Positions 45,585 to 55,251 of a stretch of 64,000 nucleotides of DNA are shown in pieces. This DNA comes from Lachnospiraceae bacterium (GTDB lineage Bacteria > Bacillota > Clostridia > Lachnospirales > Lachnospiraceae). The notes beneath the pieces are model-generated. The model made no database searches. It had not been told where the DNA came from and worked only from the letters and a program-made list of their open reading frames with translations. The position numbers and the translations under genes are program-made. The stretch lies in contig JAFWZV010000003.1 in NCBI GenBank assembly GCA_017517305.1, positions 83,465 through 147,464 of the forward strand, in the 5' to 3' direction. Each line of letters starts with the position of its first letter. Position 1 is the first letter of the stretch.

Positions 45585-46256
45585 ATGTTTAAAATATTAG
45601 TAGTTGAAGACGACAAGGAGCTTAACAAAACAGTCTGTTCTTTCTTAAATCATAGTGGTTATGAGGCTGTAGGTTGCACTAATGCAAATGATGCCTATGA
45701 CGCCTTATATGAGAATATGTTTGATATGATAGTGTCTGACATTATGATGCCTGATGTGGATGGCTTTGAGTTTGCGGAGAGTGTCAGGGAGATTAATGAG
45801 GAGATACCAATTCTATTTATGACTGCAAGAGATGATATTGCATCTAAGCAGAGAGGCTTTAGAATTGGTGTGGATGATTATATGGTTAAGCCTATAGATT
45901 TGGACGAGCTGTTCCTTCGTATAGGAGCACTCCTTAGGCGTGCTAAGATTGCTGCTTCAAGAAAGCTGGAGATAGGAAGCTTTGTTATGGATGCAGACGA
46001 GCACACTGCTTATCTGGGTGAGGTGGAGATAAACCTTACCAATCGTGAGTTTAGCATATTATATAAGCTGCTTTCGTATCCTAAGAAAACCTTTACCAGA
46101 ACTCAGCTTATGGACGAGTTTTGGGATGCTGATACTGAGACTGCACCTAGAGCGGTGGATGTATATATGACTAAGCTTCGCCAGAAGCTATCTAAGTGTG
46201 AAGACTTTGAGATAGTGACAGTTCATGGCTTAGGCTATAAGGTGGTGATTCGATGA
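45585..46256 (+). CDS. OmpR-family response regulator
   Basis: The 223-residue protein has a receiver domain (VVEDDKE; phospho-acceptor D52 in SDIMMPDVDG; conserved K near KPIDLDEL) and a C-terminal winged-helix DNA-binding domain (TNREFSILYKLL, RAVDVYMTKLRQKL, GLGYKVV). GGGAGG precedes the ATG. Its stop overlaps the kinase start by four bases (ATGA), so the pair is translationally coupled. Confidence 0.96.
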   Translation: MFKILVVEDDKELNKTVCSFLNHSGYEAVGCTNANDAYDALYENMFDMIVSDIMMPDVDGFEFAESVREINEEIPILFMTARDDIASKQRGFRIGVDDYMVKPIDLDELFLRIGALLRRAKIAASRKLEIGSFVMDADEHTAYLGEVEINLTNREFSILYKLLSYPKKTFTRTQLMDEFWDADTETAPRAVDVYMTKLRQKLSKCEDFEIVTVHGLGYKVVIR

Positions 46257-47326
46257 AGCAGGAAAGTAAGGTAAGGACAGTACTAAGACTGATTAACAAT
46301 TATCTGGTGTTTTTCCTTATGGTTGCATTTGTAATTACCTGTTGTATGACGTTGTTTATAACTACATTGTCAAAATCCTTGGGTGTGGATTTTACAGCGG
46401 ATAATATTACTGTTGCAGCTAAGCTTACCTTTGGAAATGTAATCCTACTTAGTCTCATCTTTACCATCATAGATGCAGCTAGAAGAAGGGCAACAGTGGA
46501 GGTACCAGTAAGAAAAATCCTAAAGGCAGCAGAACAGATAATGGCGGGCGATTTTTCTGTAAGGATAAGTCCCATAGGGAAGCTGGGACAGTACAATGAA
46601 TTCGATGAGATAATTAATTGCTTTAATAAGCTGGCTCAGGAGCTAGGAAGTGTGGAAACCCTGCGTACAGACTTTATCGCAAATGTATCCCACGAGATGA
46701 AGACACCTCTTGCAGTTATGCAAAATTATGGAACTCTACTTCAGACGCCAGGGTTGTCAGAAGAGCAGAGAATGGAGTATGCCAAGGGAGTTACTGATGG
46801 TGCCAGACGAATGGCGGACATGATGACCAATATTCTTAAGCTTAATCGTTTGGAGAATCAGCAGATATTTCCACAGGCAGAAGTATTTGATTTGGGCGAG
46901 CAGCTGTGTGAATGTTTGCTACAGTTTGAGAATGTGTGGGAACAAAATAATATAGAAATAGTGACAGATATTCAGGATGAAGTTAAGGTTAAGGGAGATC
47001 AGGAACTGCTTAGCCTAGTGTGGAATAACCTGCTATCTAACGCGTTTAAATTTACAGAGCCAGGTGGTTGGATTACAGTAAGCCTTAAGGAAGAGGCAGG
47101 TCAGGCAGTAGTTAAAATTCAGGACACTGGCTGTGGCATGACTCCAGAGGTGGGTGCTCATATATTTGAGAAGTTCTATCAGGGAGATACCTCACACTCT
47201 GTACAGGGTAACGGTTTAGGTCTTGCTTTAGTTAAACGAGTAGTGGATATAACTCAGGGAGAAATCGGTGTTGAAAGTACCCTTGATAAGGGAAGTACAT
47301 TTACAGTAAAGCTTAGGAGTGTGTAG
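46253..47326 (+). CDS. Sensor histidine kinase
   Basis: The 357-residue protein has two membrane helices (about 15-40 and 58-76), a short extracellular loop, a HAMP segment, HisKA with H147 in ANVSHEMKTPL, and HATPase motifs N-box NNLLSNAFKF, DTGCGMT and GNGLGLALVKR. The very small sensor loop suggests it senses the membrane or a partner membrane protein, possibly one of those encoded beside it (inference). Confidence 0.95.
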   Translation: MKQESKVRTVLRLINNYLVFFLMVAFVITCCMTLFITTLSKSLGVDFTADNITVAAKLTFGNVILLSLIFTIIDAARRRATVEVPVRKILKAAEQIMAGDFSVRISPIGKLGQYNEFDEIINCFNKLAQELGSVETLRTDFIANVSHEMKTPLAVMQNYGTLLQTPGLSEEQRMEYAKGVTDGARRMADMMTNILKLNRLENQQIFPQAEVFDLGEQLCECLLQFENVWEQNNIEIVTDIQDEVKVKGDQELLSLVWNNLLSNAFKFTEPGGWITVSLKEEAGQAVVKIQDTGCGMTPEVGAHIFEKFYQGDTSHSVQGNGLGLALVKRVVDITQGEIGVESTLDKGSTFTVKLRSV

Positions 47327-47327
47327 G

Positions 47328-48212
47328 ATGGATTGGAAGAAGCTTGGAAAGAGGCTATTATTTCCACCGTTGTGGGCGGTAGTGCTACTGACTGTGGCTA
47401 GTACTATAGCTTTGATAGGTGTGTTTCTAAAGGGACTTGAGACAGCAATTATGGCTTACGTTGTTTACGTTGTAGCATTTTACACCTTGGTAACAGTTTG
47501 TGCTTACTGTATAGTATATCTGCCAGGATATATAAGACAGACCAGAGAAAAAATAAATAATAATCCTCTGGGACACAGGATGCTAAGTGAGGCAAGCTTC
47601 AGGACACATATTTCGCTGTATTTGTCACTCTGTGCCAACCTCTTATACGTTGGACTTAATATATTTTTCTATGTTGAAAATCATTCTATGTGGTTTGTAA
47701 TACTTGCTGTATACTATACCATTTTAGTAATTGTAAGATTGATACTGGCAAAGTATGTTAGGAAGGATTCTAATGGGACAAATCAGCTAAGGGAGCTAAA
47801 GCTAAATATACTGTGCTCAGGAATTTTGCTTACTCTGAACATCGTGCTGTCTGGCGCGGTGCTGATGATTCTCTATCAGGATAAGGGATTTACATATAAT
47901 GGAATTTTAATATATGTTATGGCATTATATACATTTTACACAACCATACATGCCATAGTAACTCTGGTAAAATATCGAAGGTTAAATAGACCGGTTATGA
48001 CCACAGTAAGAGCCATACAGCTTTTTGCAGCATTAGTTTCCATGCTGTCACTTGAGACAGCTATGTTCGAAGAGTTTGGACAGGATATGACTACCTGGAG
48101 CAAGAGACTTTTCATAATGCTAACAGGGGCAGGAATAAGTATTACAGTTTTGATAATGTCAATTTATATGATTGTAAAATCAGTTAAAACTATAAAAAAT
48201 ATAAAGGAGTAG
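47328..48212 (+). CDS. Multi-pass membrane protein next to the histidine kinase
   Basis: The 294-residue protein has about eight hydrophobic helices and short basic loops. It starts one base after the kinase stop, with AGGAG inside the kinase end, so it belongs to the same operon and could be a sensing partner or target. No named family recognised. Confidence 0.78.
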   Translation: MDWKKLGKRLLFPPLWAVVLLTVASTIALIGVFLKGLETAIMAYVVYVVAFYTLVTVCAYCIVYLPGYIRQTREKINNNPLGHRMLSEASFRTHISLYLSLCANLLYVGLNIFFYVENHSMWFVILAVYYTILVIVRLILAKYVRKDSNGTNQLRELKLNILCSGILLTLNIVLSGAVLMILYQDKGFTYNGILIYVMALYTFYTTIHAIVTLVKYRRLNRPVMTTVRAIQLFAALVSMLSLETAMFEEFGQDMTTWSKRLFIMLTGAGISITVLIMSIYMIVKSVKTIKNIKE

Positions 48213-48225
48213 ACTAATAGATTAT

Positions 48226-48684
48226 ATGGATATGAATGTTAATGATAAGAATATTTTAAATGATACAGTAACGAAAGATAATGTATCTAAGGAGAGTTTC
48301 AACTACACATATTCTGCTCAGCAGCAGGAGGAGGTAGAAGCAATCAGGAAGAAATATCTCCCAACACAGGATACCCCAGAGGACAAGCTGGAACAGCTTA
48401 GAAGATTAGACCAACAGGTTACTAGCAAGGCAACCATGTTGTCCATCATAGTTGGTGTAGTTGGAGCACTTATAATGGGCACAGGCATGAGCCTTGCTAT
48501 GACTGATATAGGAAGCTATCTTGGAATGAGTGGAAATGTAGGATTTGTATTTGGAATAGTAATCGGTGTGATAGGTATGGTGGTGCTTGGAGTAGCATAT
48601 CCCCTTTATAACAAAACTCTTAAAGAAGAGAGGGAGAAAATTGCACCGGAGATAATAAGGCTTAGTGATGAGTTGATGAAGTAG
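48226..48684 (+). CDS. Two-helix membrane protein, paralogue of 45080 gene
   Basis: The 152-residue protein resembles the product at 45080: same LDxxV-type lead, GTGMSLAMTDIGSYLG block, two hydrophobic helices and a tail ending RLSDELMK (SDKLMSDK in the other). It has an extra N-terminal 30 residues. AAGGAG is 15 bases upstream. Last gene of the two-component operon. Confidence 0.78.
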   Translation: MDMNVNDKNILNDTVTKDNVSKESFNYTYSAQQQEEVEAIRKKYLPTQDTPEDKLEQLRRLDQQVTSKATMLSIIVGVVGALIMGTGMSLAMTDIGSYLGMSGNVGFVFGIVIGVIGMVVLGVAYPLYNKTLKEEREKIAPEIIRLSDELMK

Positions 48685-48688
48685 ATGA

Positions 48689-48717
48689 GGAGGCATTTTA
48701 TTATGCCTCCTTCTTTT
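48689..48717 (+). terminator. Terminator of the two-component operon
   Basis: GGAGGCAT (48689-48696) pairs with ATGCCTCC (48703-48710), followed by TTCTTTTT. Confidence 0.85.
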
Positions 48718-48763
48718 TACTCAAATTTCCTACAAAAAATAAGCCTAAAGCTCACCATATCAG

Positions 48764-48793
48764 TTGAATTATATCGCTTTAGTGTGTTATAAT
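48764..48793 (+). promoter_or_regulatory. Sigma-A promoter of the Lys-rich protein gene
   Basis: TTGAAT (48764-48769) and TATAAT (48788-48793) with an 18-base spacer, 61 bases before the start codon. Confidence 0.6.
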
Positions 48794-48854
48794 TAACGAT
48801 AATGTTTATATTGGTGTAGCTGTGTCTGCATCTAATTAAAAAAGGAGTGATGCT

Positions 48855-49121
48855 ATGGCAAAAGTCAAACAACCAAAAAAGGTTAAGGAACCAAAGCTTC
48901 CAAAACAGCCTGTCCCACCATTAGAGGATAAAGCTACTAAGAAGGAGCGTAAGAAAAACGCCAAGAAAGAAAAGAAGCTTACTAAGAAGGTGGCTAAGCA
49001 GCTGAAGAAGGAGAATAAGCTACTTAACAAAAGATTAGCCAGAAGGCTAGGCACAATTGCTGTATTACTCTGTATTATCTCATCAGTGCTTGATATTGTG
49101 GAGCGTAATCGTGAAGCATAG
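48855..49121 (+). CDS. Lys-rich protein with one C-terminal membrane helix
   Basis: The 88-residue protein has about 60 residues extremely rich in Lys, then a hydrophobic helix (about 65-82). It could bind membrane surfaces or nucleic acid. AAAGGAG precedes the ATG. Function unknown. Confidence 0.7.
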   Translation: MAKVKQPKKVKEPKLPKQPVPPLEDKATKKERKKNAKKEKKLTKKVAKQLKKENKLLNKRLARRLGTIAVLLCIISSVLDIVERNREA

Positions 49122-49198
49122 GTTATTGAACATAAACAAACACAGATGACATATATAAAAATTTAAAATGTGTAAAAAAAAAGAAAGGAACTAAACAA

Positions 49199-50116
49199 AT
49201 GAACAATTTTGACGCATTACTTGAGAAGATTTCTTCATGTAGCAAGAAGAAGGTTGCTGTTGCAGTAGCACAGGACGACGCTGTACTTGAGGCAGTACAG
49301 GCAGCTAAGGAGAGAAACATTGCTGACGCTATCTTAGTTGGTGATGAGGACAAGATTAAGGAGGTTGCTGCATCACTTAACATGAGCTTAGAGGGCTATG
49401 AGATTATTGATGTTAAGAATAACACTGAGGCAGCATTAACTGCAGTTAAGCTTGTACATGACGGTAAGGCTGATATGTATATGAAGGGTCTTATAGATAC
49501 TAAGGGCTTCCTTAAGAGCGTACTTGATAAGGAGGTTGGTCTTAGAACAGGTAAGCCACTTTCACACGTTGCACTTTTCGAGGTAGAGGGCTTAGAGAAG
49601 ATGCTTTACCTTACAGACGTTGCATTTATCCCTTATCCAACTCTTGAGGATAAGGTTGGTATTATTGAGAATACAGTTGAGGTTGCTCACGCATGTGGTG
49701 TTGAGTGCCCTAAGGTTGCACCTCTTGCAGCAGTTGAGGTTGTTAACCCTAAGATGCCTGCTACTGTTGAGGCAGCAGAGCTTGCAAAGATGAATGAGGA
49801 AGGCAAGATTACAGGATGTATCGTAGATGGACCACTTTCTATGGACCTTGCTATTGACCCTGAGGCAGCTAGACATAAGGGTGCTACTGATAGAAAGATT
49901 GTTGGTGATGCAGATATCCTTCTCTTCCCAGACATTCATGCAGGTAACCTTGTGTATAAGACTCTTGTTCACACTGCAAATGTTAAGAACGGTTGTATCC
50001 TTACAGGTACTAAGGCTCCAGTTATCTTAACTTCACGTTCAGATACATTTGAGACAAAGGTTAATTCTATTGCACTTGCAGCTATTGTTGCAGAGTCTAT
50101 GGCTAAGAATAACTAA
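49199..50116 (+). CDS. ptb: Phosphate butyryltransferase
   Basis: The 305-residue protein belongs to the phosphate acetyl/butyryltransferase family; its size (about 300 residues) and the neighbouring butyrate kinase favour Ptb. It moves butyryl from CoA to phosphate. Motifs such as ADMYMKGLIDTKGFLKS and GNLVYKTLVHTANVKNG fit the family. AAAGGAA precedes the ATG. Codon choice is regular, as in highly expressed genes. Confidence 0.92.
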   Translation: MNNFDALLEKISSCSKKKVAVAVAQDDAVLEAVQAAKERNIADAILVGDEDKIKEVAASLNMSLEGYEIIDVKNNTEAALTAVKLVHDGKADMYMKGLIDTKGFLKSVLDKEVGLRTGKPLSHVALFEVEGLEKMLYLTDVAFIPYPTLEDKVGIIENTVEVAHACGVECPKVAPLAAVEVVNPKMPATVEAAELAKMNEEGKITGCIVDGPLSMDLAIDPEAARHKGATDRKIVGDADILLFPDIHAGNLVYKTLVHTANVKNGCILTGTKAPVILTSRSDTFETKVNSIALAAIVAESMAKNN

Positions 50117-50197
50117 TTACATACAATAAAAATGTATATGCAATTCGTATACTATATAGGTATATTTTGAATAGAATAGAAATGGAGGATATTTAAA

Positions 50198-51262
50198 ATG
50201 GGTTATAAGTCACTTATTATCAATCCTGGTTCAACTTCAACTAAGATTGCAGTTTTCGAGGATGAGACATTAGTATTTGATCAGACACTTAGACATGCTA
50301 CAGAGGTTATCGAGAAGTATGATTCAGTAGTAGCTCAGAAGGACTTCCGTAAGGAGGTTATTGCATCAGTATTAGAGGAGAATAACTTCGATGTTAAGAC
50401 CTTAGACGTTATCGTTGGTAGAGGTGGATTCCTTAGACCAATTCCAAGTGGTACTTATGAGTGTACAGATGCACTTATTAAGGATCTTAAGGAGGCTAAG
50501 AAGGAGCACGCATCTAACCTTGGTGGTATCATTGCTAGAGAGATGGCAGATGAGCTTGGTATTCCAGCTTACATAGTTGACCCAGTTGTAGTTGATGAGA
50601 TGGATGATGTAGCTAGAATTTCTGGACATCCAGAGCTTCCTAGAACAAGTGTATTCCATGCACTTAACCAGAAGGCAGTTGCCAAGAGATACGCTAAGGA
50701 GTCAGGTATCAAGTATGAAGACCTTAACCTTATCGTAGTACATATGGGCGGCGGTGTTTCAGTTGGTGCTCATAAGGGCGGTAGAATTATCGATGTATTT
50801 AACGCACTTGATGGTGACGGTGCATTTTCACCAGAGAGAGCTGGAGCAGTTCCAGCAGGTGAGCTTGTAAGACTTTGCTACTCAGGTAAGTACACAGAGA
50901 AGGAAATGATTAAGCAGTTAGTTGGTAAGGCTGGTTACAACGCATACCTTGGAACTAACGATGCAAGAGATGTTGAGAAGGCAGTAAAAGAGGGCGACGA
51001 GAAGGCAACTCTTATCTACAATGCATTTGTATATCAGGTTGCAAAGGATATCGGAGCTCAGGCTACAGTATTAAATGGTAAGGTTGACCGAATCATCTTC
51101 ACAGGTGGTATCGCATACCAGAAGAGTCTTATCGAGGATATGGAGAAGAAGGTTGGCTTTATTGCACCATTTACAGTATATCCAGGTGAGGATGAGATGT
51201 TAGCTCTTTGCCAGGGTGCTCTTAGAGTGTTAAATGGAGAAGAGGAAGCTAAGGTTTACTAA
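50198..51262 (+). CDS. buk: Butyrate kinase
   Basis: The 354-residue ASKHA-fold kinase begins [17 protein letters not shown] and has [21 protein letters not shown] and [12 protein letters not shown], matching butyrate kinases. It makes ATP and butyrate from butyryl phosphate, the last step of butyrate formation. GGAGG lies before the ATG, 82 bases after ptb. The pair shows butyrate is probably made by the kinase route. Confidence 0.94.
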   Translation: MGYKSLIINPGSTSTKIAVFEDETLVFDQTLRHATEVIEKYDSVVAQKDFRKEVIASVLEENNFDVKTLDVIVGRGGFLRPIPSGTYECTDALIKDLKEAKKEHASNLGGIIAREMADELGIPAYIVDPVVVDEMDDVARISGHPELPRTSVFHALNQKAVAKRYAKESGIKYEDLNLIVVHMGGGVSVGAHKGGRIIDVFNALDGDGAFSPERAGAVPAGELVRLCYSGKYTEKEMIKQLVGKAGYNAYLGTNDARDVEKAVKEGDEKATLIYNAFVYQVAKDIGAQATVLNGKVDRIIFTGGIAYQKSLIEDMEKKVGFIAPFTVYPGEDEMLALCQGALRVLNGEEEAKVY

Positions 51263-51322
51263 TTATTGCTTAGGTAGACACTTAAGGATAATTTTTAATA
51301 AATATTATAAGGAGGAAATGTG

Positions 51323-52288
51323 ATGGACAACAATATGAATAATCAGCAGCCACAGATGGATCAGCAGTTTGCTTCACAGCAGCCATACGGCCAGCCACAG
51401 TATGATCCACAGCAGGCGCAGCAGTACAATCCACAGATGCAGCAGCCATACGGCCAGCAGTATGATCCACAGCAGGCACAGCAGTACAATCCACAGATGC
51501 AGCAGCCATACGGCCAGCAGTATAATCCACAGCAGTACAATTCACAGATGCAACAGCCATATGGTCAGCCAATGGGTATGCAGAATCAGCCAATGTACAA
51601 CCAGTATGGTCAGCCTGTTAAGCAGGGACCATCAGCTATGGATAAGCTTAAGGGTAAGGTTGGAGCAGTGAAGGGAGATTTTACCAACAGAGCTAGTCAG
51701 TTAGGCTTAGGTCTCTGGTGCTTACTTGGAATAATCGGAGCTATGCTTCTTATCTTTGCACCATTTATGAATTTTGCAACAGTGCATTATAGCGATAAGA
51801 TTGAAGGCATAAAGATTAGTGTGTCAGATGGATTCAATATGTTTGAGCTCTATAAGATTAGTAACAGTGTTGACAATGCAATTGATGAAGCAAATGATGA
51901 GTATGACGCTGATATTGAGAAGAGCGATATAACAGACCTTATGGAAGACTATGAGGATAGAATTGGAGACATGATAGAGGATGAGACAGATGTTAAGGTT
52001 GATGAGAAGCCTATTCACGAGGTAATGGGAACAGCACACCTTGCAGTTAAGGGTCAGATGCCACTTCTTTTATCTCCATGGTTGATTATTATCTCAGGTA
52101 TTTTATTGTTTGTAACAACTATAACTAGAGATAAGATTATGAAGATTATATTCTCAGCAGTACCATTTGTATGTCTTTTATGGTTAATGCTTTGCTCAAG
52201 CCACTTCTTCACAATTATGGGAATTGGTGCATGGGCAATTTTAGCAGGAACTGTACTTGGAGTTATCAGTGCAGTTAAGGATAATTAA
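51323..52288 (+). CDS. Gln/Pro/Tyr-rich repeat membrane protein
   Basis: The 321-residue protein has a low-complexity N-terminal third with near-perfect 20-residue repeats built on QQPYGQQYDPQQAQQYNPQM (60-bp DNA repeats at about 51380-51560), then four hydrophobic helices with an acidic loop. GGAGG at 51311-51315 selects ATG 51323. It is followed at 28 bases by a second protein with similar Gln/Pro repeats, so they likely share a role at the membrane. Function unknown. Confidence 0.8.
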   Translation: MDNNMNNQQPQMDQQFASQQPYGQPQYDPQQAQQYNPQMQQPYGQQYDPQQAQQYNPQMQQPYGQQYNPQQYNSQMQQPYGQPMGMQNQPMYNQYGQPVKQGPSAMDKLKGKVGAVKGDFTNRASQLGLGLWCLLGIIGAMLLIFAPFMNFATVHYSDKIEGIKISVSDGFNMFELYKISNSVDNAIDEANDEYDADIEKSDITDLMEDYEDRIGDMIEDETDVKVDEKPIHEVMGTAHLAVKGQMPLLLSPWLIIISGILLFVTTITRDKIMKIIFSAVPFVCLLWLMLCSSHFFTIMGIGAWAILAGTVLGVISAVKDN

Positions 52289-52316
52289 ATCGGGGGATTT
52301 TATAAAGGAGGATAAC

Positions 52317-54797
52317 ATGGATAATTTTAACAATGAAAACAACATTATGCCAGAAGCTACTGGTTTTCCTAACACAGCTCCAGCTTCTGTTTTAGATGGT
52401 GATGAGGCAACTGATGAGACACCTGCAATGGCAGGTCAGCCACCAGTTGAGCCAGGTCTTAAGCTTGCTCAGGAAGAGTCACAGCCTGTACAGCCAATGG
52501 GAGGTATGCCACAGCAGTCACAGCCTGTACAGCCAATGGGAGGTATGCCACAGCAATCACAGCCTGTACAGCCAATGGGAGGTATGCCACAGCAGCCACA
52601 GTTTGGCCAGCCACAGATGGGAGGTATGCCACAGCAGCCACAGTTCGGCCAGCCACAGATGGGTGGAATGCCACAGCAGCCACAGTTCGGTCAGCCAATG
52701 GGTATGAATCAGCAGCCATATGGTCAGCCACCAATGGGTGGAGGACAGCCAACAAAGCCTAAGAAGGTGAAGAAGCCTTTGTCAAAGGGCGCAATTGGTG
52801 GAATTATCGGAGGAGGAGTTGCTTTAATAGCTCTTATAGTTTGTGCTATTATCTTTCTTCCAAAGCTTTTCCCAACTGATAAGGAGGTTGTAGTAGATGC
52901 ATTTGAGGCAACCTTTGGTATAGAGACTGAAGCAGAGACAGAGGATTTCCTTGGTGCCAAGGAGATTGCAGATAAGTTTGCAACTACTGGTGGTGTAAGA
53001 GAGTTTTCTGTGGAAATGAGTGCAGACTCTATGGGAGAGGTTACAAGCGTTAATGCAGGCTTTGTAGAGTCTATAGATGTTGCAAATAAGCTTGCTAATT
53101 CTACCTGGACAATTGGTATGAATGGTAAGAATTTCTTGAATGTAAATTTGGTTATTGATGAAACCAACACATATTTACAGGTTCCAGAGATGATTAGCGG
53201 ATATTTCTCACTTCCAAATGAGAATATTTTCCAGGCCCTTGAGAATTCAGAGCTTGGTCAGGCTATGGGTATCACTGGTATGCCAGAGTTTAACATGGCT
53301 GATATGTATTTTAACCTTGCTACTTCAGGTACTGCAACTGAGCTTAACGGTGAGTATGTTGCTATAGTAGAGAAGCTTTGGGATAGCATTACATACGAGA
53401 AGCAGGGCAAGGCTAAGGTTGATGTAAATGGTAAGACAATTACAACTAAGGAGTATTTCATCACTGTTCCACAGGATGCTATGAAGGAAGCAGTTGGAGA
53501 TTTGTGGGATGCAGCGGTTGCAGAGCTTGCAGCAAATCCAGAATATCTTGCACAGATGGGAATGGATGCAGCTACATTTGAGTCTACTATGAGTAGCTAC
53601 TCAGGAGTGCTTACAAGCTTAATTCAGGGAGATCTTGTAATTAAGGTATATATTGCAGATGATAAGATTGTTAAGCTGGTATGTGCAGATGAGGTGGCAA
53701 TTTATGGTGCTTCTATATCTTATGATATGTATCTTGATATTGATGATGAGGCAGTATCAGGAGTATTCGATTTCACTGCAATGGATGAGACAGTAGGACT
53801 TAAGTTTAATGTAACTGGTCTTGATAGCAATCCAAATGGTAAGATTACTGTTTACGCAGCAGGTGAGACAATTGATGTAAACTTTAATGGTACAGCAAGT
53901 GACACAAGCTGTGATGTGACATATGACGTAGTATACAACGGAACAACTTATGTAGATGGTACAGTAAAGACAAATGTTGACGAGGCAAATCACTCCTTCA
54001 ATGGCAATGCTTCAGTTAATATTGTAGATGCTGGAACAATTGATATGAATTTTGAAGGTGGCTTTAAGGATATCAATAAGGGTGTTGGTTATACCTTTGA
54101 GCTTTCAAAGTGTGAGTTCCTTGCAGATGGTGAGCCTATGATGAACATGACCTCTAAGATAAGAATAGATACTAGCACACATACTGCAACAGGAATTGAT
54201 ACAAGCCTTCCAGTTTATGATGTTACTACCTTAACTGAGGCAGATTTTGAGCAGATTCTTAGTGATAATACAGCTCTTGTAGAGGCTTGGCTTGATGCTA
54301 ATTCTGATCTTTTCGGTAGTTATGAGGAACCAATTGTAGAGGAGCCAGTAGAAGTTGTGGAGCCAGAGGTAGATGATATGATTCTTGAGGGTTCAGCTAA
54401 GTCAGTTGAAATTCTTGGAACCATCGATGGCTTTACTTTAGATGATGTATCTGATTGGTATATTACTTACTCTACAGAGGAGTGGTCATATCTTGAGTAC
54501 TCAATTTATGAGAACTTTACAGTAGAGGAGTGTTTGGATTATATTTACATTCCAGAGGAGGGAGTTATCACTCAGGAGTTAAATCAGACTATGGATTTAG
54601 ATGGTGAGACTATTCATTACTCATATGTACAGTATGATGATTTTGGTTACAAGTATTCAAGCTATATCTTTGTTAAGGATTTAGGGGACGGAGTTTTCCT
54701 TGTGCTTACTGCAGGAATCTATGATGACGACGATTCATTTACTAAGGAACAGCTTGTTCAGGCATTAAGCAACCAGTATTATCAGATAGTTCAGTAA
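52317..54797 (+). CDS. Gln/Pro/Met-rich repeat membrane protein with large exported domain
   Basis: The 826-residue protein begins with a cytoplasmic low-complexity tract of 13-residue (SQPVQPMGGMPQQ, three times) and 14-residue (PQFGQPQMGGMPQQ) repeats, then a single membrane helix (about 158-180), then about 640 residues of extracellular sequence rich in Thr, Asp and Tyr with internal similarity typical of secreted beta domains. AAAGGAGG selects ATG 52317. No catalytic motif seen. Repeat number may vary between strains. Confidence 0.8.
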   Translation: MDNFNNENNIMPEATGFPNTAPASVLDGDEATDETPAMAGQPPVEPGLKLAQEESQPVQPMGGMPQQSQPVQPMGGMPQQSQPVQPMGGMPQQPQFGQPQMGGMPQQPQFGQPQMGGMPQQPQFGQPMGMNQQPYGQPPMGGGQPTKPKKVKKPLSKGAIGGIIGGGVALIALIVCAIIFLPKLFPTDKEVVVDAFEATFGIETEAETEDFLGAKEIADKFATTGGVREFSVEMSADSMGEVTSVNAGFVESIDVANKLANSTWTIGMNGKNFLNVNLVIDETNTYLQVPEMISGYFSLPNENIFQALENSELGQAMGITGMPEFNMADMYFNLATSGTATELNGEYVAIVEKLWDSITYEKQGKAKVDVNGKTITTKEYFITVPQDAMKEAVGDLWDAAVAELAANPEYLAQMGMDAATFESTMSSYSGVLTSLIQGDLVIKVYIADDKIVKLVCADEVAIYGASISYDMYLDIDDEAVSGVFDFTAMDETVGLKFNVTGLDSNPNGKITVYAAGETIDVNFNGTASDTSCDVTYDVVYNGTTYVDGTVKTNVDEANHSFNGNASVNIVDAGTIDMNFEGGFKDINKGVGYTFELSKCEFLADGEPMMNMTSKIRIDTSTHTATGIDTSLPVYDVTTLTEADFEQILSDNTALVEAWLDANSDLFGSYEEPIVEEPVEVVEPEVDDMILEGSAKSVEILGTIDGFTLDDVSDWYITYSTEEWSYLEYSIYENFTVEECLDYIYIPEEGVITQELNQTMDLDGETIHYSYVQYDDFGYKYSSYIFVKDLGDGVFLVLTAGIYDDDDSFTKEQLVQALSNQYYQIVQ

Positions 54798-54817
54798 TAA
54801 ATATTTGAGATTAGGGT

Positions 54818-54852
54818 ACTCCTACAGGACAAAATCCTGTGGGAGTGCTTTT
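54818..54852 (+). terminator. Terminator of the repeat-protein operon
   Basis: ACTCCTACAGGA (54818-54829) pairs with TCCTGTGGGAGT (54835-54846), one G-T, followed by GCTTTTTTC. Confidence 0.88.
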
Positions 54853-54915
54853 TTCTTTTTGTAAGATATGGTACAATATACCAAGCTAAAATATATTTGT
54901 GTTATGGAGGTACAT

Positions 54916-55251
54916 ATGGAGCAGAAGAATTCATTTCCCGTTATTAATTATATAGTGTCCATATTGGGACTTGCCATTATGGGTTATCTGTCATATATGA
55001 TGGTAACATCACAGTGGGGATTTATTTACAAGGTATTAATCTGGATTTTGTTTGATGGAATTGTCAGCCTACAGGTATTGCTATTGGCTCTAAGTATGGG
55101 TAAGAGAGATAGAAATCCACAGCTCAACTTTAAGCCAGTTATAGGTTTTAATATATTTATGTTGGTTTTATACGGCATAGGATTTGTGGCATATCATGTA
55201 TACTTTATTATGTTGATAGTGAAAATTATTAAGGGAGTAACTTACTTATGA
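54916..55251 (+). CDS. Small membrane protein before aroD, function unknown
   Basis: The 111-residue protein has three hydrophobic helices and short charged loops. GGAGG (54907-54911) selects ATG 54916. Its last codons overlap the aroD start by four bases (ATGA), so it is translationally coupled to aroD. No family recognised. Confidence 0.75.
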   Translation: MEQKNSFPVINYIVSILGLAIMGYLSYMMVTSQWGFIYKVLIWILFDGIVSLQVLLLALSMGKRDRNPQLNFKPVIGFNIFMLVLYGIGFVAYHVYFIMLIVKIIKGVTYL

